Positions 20,279-24,364 of a stretch of DNA of 24,364 bases are shown here, piece after piece. The translations under genes were made by a program, and so were the position numbers. Each line of letters starts with the position of its first letter. Positions within the stretch are counted from its first letter, which is position 1. The notes beneath the pieces were generated by a model, which worked only from the letters and a program-made list of their open reading frames with translations, did no database searches and was not told the DNA's origin. The DNA is from a virus: positions 1 through 24,364 of IMG/VR virus record IMGVR_UViG_3300030090_000116, one strand, 5' to 3'.

Positions 20279-21196
20279 ATGACAGACCAAAACAATGTTA
20301 GTGCGACACTAACAAGTCAACCCGCAGTAACGGCACCATCCATTGGCTCTGCGTCAATGTTGGTAGAACTCAGCATCAGCACATGGACTGGACGCAAGCT
20401 AGACAAGAGTGCGTCACGTAATGTTGTCGCAATGAACAATGCCGACCGAGGTATTGCCAATGTGCACAAAAAGCTGCTGGGCAACTGCGATGAACTCACG
20501 GCTGTACAGAAGTTTACAGCTAACGTCCGTAACCTACATTACGACATGACCATGCCGTGGTCCGACACTGGACTTCGACTACTGCCGACTGCTCAGTACT
20601 TCAAGTATCACGAAACATTGACCGAGGTGCAGTCCGAGTATCAGCGTCTCGTAGATGAATTCCTTAACACATACGACTGGGCCATCAGCCAGTCACAAGC
20701 TCGACTGGGTAAGTTGTTCTCATACAGCGACTATCCATCCGCCAGTAGTCTAGCGTCGAAATTCAAGTTTCGGTTCAGCTACATCCCACTGCCAGATGCG
20801 GGTGACTTCAGGGTGGACATTGGCAACGAGGGTAACGAGTTAGTACGTAACCACTACGAGAATTACTACTCCGAGCAACTGACCAACGCTATGAATGATG
20901 TATGGCAGCGAGCGTTCAAAGCATTGAGCAAGATGTCCGAGCGACTCGACTATGCCGATCACGAACAGAAGAAGGTGTTTCGTGACACCCTCGTATCCAA
21001 CGTGGTCGATCTTGTCGAGCTACTGGACGTATGCAACATAACAGGTGACAGTCAGATGTCAGCTATGCGTATGAAACTGGACGATGCCCTACGTGGTATC
21101 ACACCGGATGCGTTGCGCGAGGACGGCTACCTACGTGCAGAAACTAAACGTGCCGTTGATGATGTCATCAAGTCACTTCCTTCAATTGACCTTTAA
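20279..21196 (+). CDS. MoxR/VWA-associated protein, possibly DUF3150-like (305 aa)
   Basis: No catalytic motif is visible. After a low-complexity Ser/Thr/Ala start of about 25 residues comes SMLVELSISTWTGRKLDKSA, then VVAMNNADRGIANVHKKLLG, a helical middle (YHETLTEVQSEYQRLVDEFL) and a long helical C-terminus (LTNAMNDVWQRAFKALSKMS). Proteins with an LxISxWxGRKxDK start are encoded beside MoxR ATPase and VWA genes in phages and plasmids; I think DUF3150 is the right family but cannot verify. AGGAG stands 6 nt before the ATG. Codons 7-12 contain palindrome copy 4. It is probably a partner or substrate adaptor for the ATPase-VWA pair encoded next. Confidence 0.75.
   Translation: MTDQNNVSATLTSQPAVTAPSIGSASMLVELSISTWTGRKLDKSASRNVVAMNNADRGIANVHKKLLGNCDELTAVQKFTANVRNLHYDMTMPWSDTGLRLLPTAQYFKYHETLTEVQSEYQRLVDEFLNTYDWAISQSQARLGKLFSYSDYPSASSLASKFKFRFSYIPLPDAGDFRVDIGNEGNELVRNHYENYYSEQLTNAMNDVWQRAFKALSKMSERLDYADHEQKKVFRDTLVSNVVDLVELLDVCNITGDSQMSAMRMKLDDALRGITPDALREDGYLRAETKRAVDDVIKSLPSIDL
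20297..20313. repeat. 17-bp palindrome, copy 4 (inside gene start)
   Basis: GTTAGTG CGA CACTAAC, 18 nt downstream of the A of the ATG at 20279, encoding VSATLT at residues 7-12. Symmetry extends by one T/A pair. Confidence 0.9.
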
Positions 21197-21199
21197 TCA

Positions 21200-21216
21200 G
21201 TTAGTGCCGCACTAAC
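21200..21216. repeat. 17-bp palindrome, copy 5 (between stop and ribosome site)
   Basis: GTTAGTG CCG CACTAAC, 3 nt after the stop of the 305-aa gene and just before the AGGAG of the AAA+ gene. Confidence 0.9.
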
Positions 21217-21230
21217 AACAGGAGAACTAT

Positions 21231-22325
21231 ATGAACTCTGCAACTCAAATGTACTCACTCGGTCTTGCCCAAATAGGTAACGCTATTCGTGTCGGTGGTC
21301 ATCAACGCACCATTCTAGTCGAAGGGCACATGGGCACAGGTAAATCCTCACTGCTCAACACGCTATCGCGTGAGTTACCAAACCGCCTTTCGTGCTACTT
21401 CGACTGTACCACCAAAGACCTCGGTGACATTTCCATCCCCGATCTGGCTCACCTCGACAACGGTTCAGGGTACGTTACATACCTGACCAATGAGGAACTG
21501 GGTGCACACAACGATAAGCCGATTATTCTGATGATCGACGAATACGGCAAGGCCAACCCTGCTGTGAAGAACTCACTGCTACGCCTCATGCTCGAACGCA
21601 AGATTGGTAGCTACACGCTACACCCTGACTCGATAATCTTTGCCACCACTAATCTTGGTGCTGAGGGTGTCGGTGATCTACTGCCACCCCATGCACGGAA
21701 CCGCATCACGGTCGTGACCTCACGCAAGCCAGACAACATGGAGTGGATCGAGTGGGGTATCAACAACGGTGTCGAACACACCCTGCTAGGTTGGTGCAAG
21801 GACAACCCGCACCTGTTTCACAGTTTTGAGGATGTCAAAGACCCCGACGACAATCCCTATATCTACCACCCCAAGCAGCAGCGCAAGGCGTTCGTCACAC
21901 CGCGTTCACTTGAGGCGGCGTCCGACTGGCTCAAGGTTCGAGATCAGTTTGATGATCAGACCCTTACAAGTTTACTCATGGGTACTATTGGTGAACGTGG
22001 CGCTATGGACCTGATGGCCTTCGTCAAGCTGGCTGACCAGCTACCGTCATTGCAATCCATCAAGGATGAACCCAAGACCGCCAAGGTGCCGGACAGTGCT
22101 GCCGCAGTATGTATGGTTGTCTACCGTACGTTGTCTACTCTTGGGGCTGACTGGGTTGACGCATGGATGGACTACATGGTGCGACTCGACAAGGAAGCGC
22201 AGGGTATGTTCGCCAACGGTGTGCAACCCGCGACCTATGCCAACCGCAAGGTGGTGATGACCAACAAGAAGTTTACTCAGTGGGCGATGGACAATAACTA
22301 CATGTTCGCCGCAGACAAGAAGTAG
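21231..22325 (+). CDS. MoxR-like AAA+ ATPase (364 aa)
   Basis: Walker A is EGHMGTGKSS (residues about 31-40), Walker B IILMIDEYGK (about 98-107, with D103 and E104), sensor 1 FATTN (about 137-141) and a candidate arginine finger in PPHARNR (about 152-158). The insert between Walker A and B is short, as in MoxR/RavA-type enzymes. The C-terminal half has FVTPRSLEAASDWLKVRD, typical of the lid of these ATPases, followed by helices. MoxR ATPases act as chaperones with a VWA protein, and such a gene follows here after 9 nt. AGGAG precedes the ATG, with palindrome copy 5 just upstream. All ATPase motifs look intact. Confidence 0.88.
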   Translation: MNSATQMYSLGLAQIGNAIRVGGHQRTILVEGHMGTGKSSLLNTLSRELPNRLSCYFDCTTKDLGDISIPDLAHLDNGSGYVTYLTNEELGAHNDKPIILMIDEYGKANPAVKNSLLRLMLERKIGSYTLHPDSIIFATTNLGAEGVGDLLPPHARNRITVVTSRKPDNMEWIEWGINNGVEHTLLGWCKDNPHLFHSFEDVKDPDDNPYIYHPKQQRKAFVTPRSLEAASDWLKVRDQFDDQTLTSLLMGTIGERGAMDLMAFVKLADQLPSLQSIKDEPKTAKVPDSAAAVCMVVYRTLSTLGADWVDAWMDYMVRLDKEAQGMFANGVQPATYANRKVVMTNKKFTQWAMDNNYMFAADKK

Positions 22326-22334
22326 GAGACCGTA

Positions 22335-23570
22335 ATGCTAGCCATAGGTAAACAACTTACACCAGAGCAGCGACTGTCCAAGGCCGTCGTTGACATCATG
22401 GGCAACCCCAAATACGTTGCCCTCGCAGGTGTCCTTATGATTGGTGACCGCACGGTGGTGGACGATGTCCCTACCGCATGTACCAACGGACGTGATGAGA
22501 AGTATGGGCGTGGCTTTGTCGATTCGCTCAACGATGCGGAGCTACGGTTCCTCGTGCTTCACGAGGTATACCACAAGCTGTACAAGCACCTAACCACGTG
22601 GCGTCATCTGTATGACGACAATCCGCAGCTTGCTAACGTAGCCTGTGATTACGTCATCAACGTCAAGATTGCAGATGACAACACGGACGGTTGGGCTACC
22701 CTACCGCAGGGCGGATGCTACTCAGACAAGTATCGTGGATGGGACAGCGCCGCAGTCTTTCGTGACATACGTGAAAACGGTTCACCACAAGATCAGCAAC
22801 AGGGGGCAGGTGTAGCGTCAGGTGATGGTCAGCCGAGTGGTGATGGTCAGCCCCAACAACCGCAGGGGTTCGATGACCATGACTGGGATGGTGCTGCCGA
22901 ACTCACACCCGATGAGCAGCGTGAACTTGCGCGTGATGTTGACGAGGCCATACGCCAAGGCGCATTGATCGCAGGTAAGGTTGGGTCAGGTGGTGATCGT
23001 GACCTCGAAGATTTGCTTACACCACAGGTGGATTGGCGCGAGGTATTGCGCGAGTTTGTTTACACCACATGTGCCGGTAATGACTACTCCACTTGGCAAC
23101 GTCCCAATCGTCGCTACGTGTCATCAGGTTATTACATGCCTAGCGGTATCAGCGAGCAGGTGGGTGAGTTGGTCATTGCTGTTGATACGTCTGGCTCCAT
23201 TGGTCAGAGGGAGCTTACGGTGTTCATGTCCGAGATACGTGGTATTTGTGACACGGTGCAGCCCGAGGCCATACGCCTACTGTACTGGGATACCAAAGTA
23301 TGTCAGGACGAGAAATACGACATGCACCAGCTCGATGATCTCGTCAAGACAACCAAGCCCAAGGGTGGTGGTGGTACTAACGTAGAGTGCGTCACCAAGT
23401 ACCTCACTGCCGAGGGTATCAAACCGCAAGCCGTCATCGTGCTAACGGACGGGTACCTTGGCGCATCATGGGGGCAATGGGCGTGCCCTCTGCTATGGTG
23501 CATCTTAGACAACAAATTAGCAAAGCCTGACACGGGTAAATACGTCAACATATCACCACAAAACTTCTGA
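22335..23570 (+). CDS. Metallopeptidase-like plus VWA domain protein (DUF2201/vMAP-like, 411 aa)
   Basis: The N-terminal part holds HEVYHKLYKH, an HExxH zinc-peptidase motif at residues 76-80, and ANVACDYVIN with a candidate third ligand D105. Residues about 148-182 are a Gln/Gly/Asp-rich linker with two GDGQPS-like repeats. The VWA domain begins near 275: DTSGSIG (284-290) is the DxSGS metal-site motif, GGGGTN supplies the Thr (348) and LTDG the Asp (372). This matches DUF2201-type proteins, also described as von Willebrand metallopeptidases, which pair with MoxR ATPases. GGAG is 6 nt before the ATG. Whether the peptidase is active is not shown, but its zinc motif is intact. Confidence 0.87.
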   Translation: MLAIGKQLTPEQRLSKAVVDIMGNPKYVALAGVLMIGDRTVVDDVPTACTNGRDEKYGRGFVDSLNDAELRFLVLHEVYHKLYKHLTTWRHLYDDNPQLANVACDYVINVKIADDNTDGWATLPQGGCYSDKYRGWDSAAVFRDIRENGSPQDQQQGAGVASGDGQPSGDGQPQQPQGFDDHDWDGAAELTPDEQRELARDVDEAIRQGALIAGKVGSGGDRDLEDLLTPQVDWREVLREFVYTTCAGNDYSTWQRPNRRYVSSGYYMPSGISEQVGELVIAVDTSGSIGQRELTVFMSEIRGICDTVQPEAIRLLYWDTKVCQDEKYDMHQLDDLVKTTKPKGGGGTNVECVTKYLTAEGIKPQAVIVLTDGYLGASWGQWACPLLWCILDNKLAKPDTGKYVNISPQNF

Positions 23571-23581
23571 GGAGAAGTAGC

Positions 23582-24364
23582 ATGTATAAGTACAAATTAG
23601 TTAGTGAAGCACTAACCCACCTTGATGCCGAAGGTAGAGAACCGACAGCCGCCAAGCAAGATCGAGCGCACAGATTTGCGGAAGCAGTTTGCAATCACCT
23701 AAGTGCCAAGATGTGCCTTAAAAATAGTTGCAGTTATTGGATATACCGTGACGATTGTCCCTATTGTCTTGGGTGGGTGGCATACGGTGACTTTCGTTAT
23801 ACCGGCAGTACAGACGATATGTATGTTGTGTACTCTCACAACATCACGAATGGCAAGTACAACGAGACTGCTAACCAGTATTACATGAAGATGTCCACCA
23901 ACATCAATACGGCAGTGCGTAATGCTAAGAAGTTTTTACGTATTATGTCACCGCAAGAGATTGCAGGCATACGTCTAAATCTAGCGCAGATAGCAGTGCA
24001 AGGCGTGGTTACTGACGCACGTGAAGAGTTTATTGATATACGTAACAGGATCATAGACGTGGAGACAAGCCTGTACTCCGCACGAATCAGTAGGGACTCG
24101 GTGCTCATGACCGAGTTACGTCATCTGATGAACAGTAACCACAAGTTTATCGATCCTACTTTCGGTGAAAATCTCACTACATTCTTTGCTAAGTGGGATG
24201 AGCTTGACACCTTGCAGACTCGCACAGTGCCTATGTGGTTTGTCCGTGTGTATGAACGCACGGGGCAGCAGATGTTCGATGTGGTTTCCATCGACAATGC
24301 CGAGGATTCGTGGAAAGCAAAGATGGGTGATGTATTACGTTACACAACAGATGACTTGCCCGAG
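23582..24364 (+). CDS. Unknown early protein (3' end outside window, at least 261 aa)
   Basis: ATG at 23582 follows GAGGAG and the frame stays open for 261 codons to the window edge. It begins MYKYKLVSEALTHL, and has Cys at CNHL, MCLKNSC, DDCPYC (CxxC at about residues 59-62), which could bind metal. Then comes FRYTGSTDDMYVVYSHNITN, a helical section (NTAVRNAKKFLRIMSPQEIA), and SARISRDSVLMTELRHLMNS. I do not recognise the family. It directly follows the VWA gene (11-nt gap), so it belongs to the same unit. Palindrome copy 6 lies at codons 7-12, exactly where copy 4 lies in the 305-aa gene. Confidence 0.75.
   Translation, partial: MYKYKLVSEALTHLDAEGREPTAAKQDRAHRFAEAVCNHLSAKMCLKNSCSYWIYRDDCPYCLGWVAYGDFRYTGSTDDMYVVYSHNITNGKYNETANQYYMKMSTNINTAVRNAKKFLRIMSPQEIAGIRLNLAQIAVQGVVTDAREEFIDIRNRIIDVETSLYSARISRDSVLMTELRHLMNSNHKFIDPTFGENLTTFFAKWDELDTLQTRTVPMWFVRVYERTGQQMFDVVSIDNAEDSWKAKMGDVLRYTTDDLPE
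23600..23616. repeat. 17-bp palindrome, copy 6 (inside gene start)
   Basis: GTTAGTG AAG CACTAAC, 18 nt downstream of the A of the ATG at 23582, encoding VSEALT at residues 7-12: same offset and frame as copy 4. Confidence 0.9.

Overview
The window looks like part of the genome of a tailed double-stranded DNA phage (Caudoviricetes), probably marine. The evidence is a complete head-assembly and packaging operon (small and large terminase, portal, GroES-like co-chaperonin, scaffold-like protein, gpT-like major capsid protein), two adaptor-like proteins and a very long repetitive fibre. Several families are ones I associate with uncultured marine phages: small Lys/Arg-rich proteins ending in a VRGxGxAxKG motif, and a fibre N-terminus with LxLPVQGELSGTWGDVVNNN. 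There is no rRNA, tRNA, integrase or CRISPR array. A P22/SU10-type portal and adaptor and no tape-measure gene in view favour a short-tailed phage, but the left edge is open so this stays an inference. The host cannot be read from the sequence.

Layout. From 1 to 18,470 everything is on the minus strand, so the late operon reads right to left: terS, terL, portal, a 65-aa protein, a GroES-like protein, scaffold-like protein, a 149-aa conserved protein, a 197-aa structural protein, major capsid protein, terminator, then a virion accessory block of small basic proteins and adaptors, and finally the fibre, which runs off the left edge. Gaps are short and overlaps such as ATGA, TAATG and ATGACTGA are frequent. 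A good sigma70-type promoter (TTGTAC-N17-TATAAC) lies just before terS, and a hairpin terminator follows the capsid gene.

From 18,501 to 18,800 is a divergent control region. Rightward (plus strand) there are two early-type units, each with a near-consensus TTGACA-N17-GATAAT promoter and a structured leader. Unit 1 (18,765-19,576) encodes a 170-aa basic helical protein and a 58-aa membrane or lipoprotein-like peptide, and ends in a UUCG hairpin terminator. A 735-bp gene-free stretch follows, with direct repeats, a short piece resembling the fibre repeat, and a candidate replication origin (tandem 9-mers, an AT-rich core, GAACTTTAC repeats). Unit 2 (20,152 to the right edge) encodes a 305-aa protein, a MoxR-like AAA+ ATPase, a metallopeptidase-plus-VWA protein and an unknown Cys-containing protein. 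The ATPase and VWA pair is a MoxR/VWA chaperone-like cassette of the RavA-ViaA and vMAP type.

The most unusual signal is a 17-bp palindrome, GTTAGTG-NNN-CACTAAC. I found six copies, all between 18.7 and 23.6 kb, with invariant arms and a variable three-base centre. Two copies sit at exactly the same place (codons 7-12) in two different genes, and a third lies between a stop codon and the next ribosome binding site. This suggests a dedicated DNA- or RNA-level regulatory system for the early/MoxR-VWA region. The two early leaders also share a perfect 13-nt complementarity.
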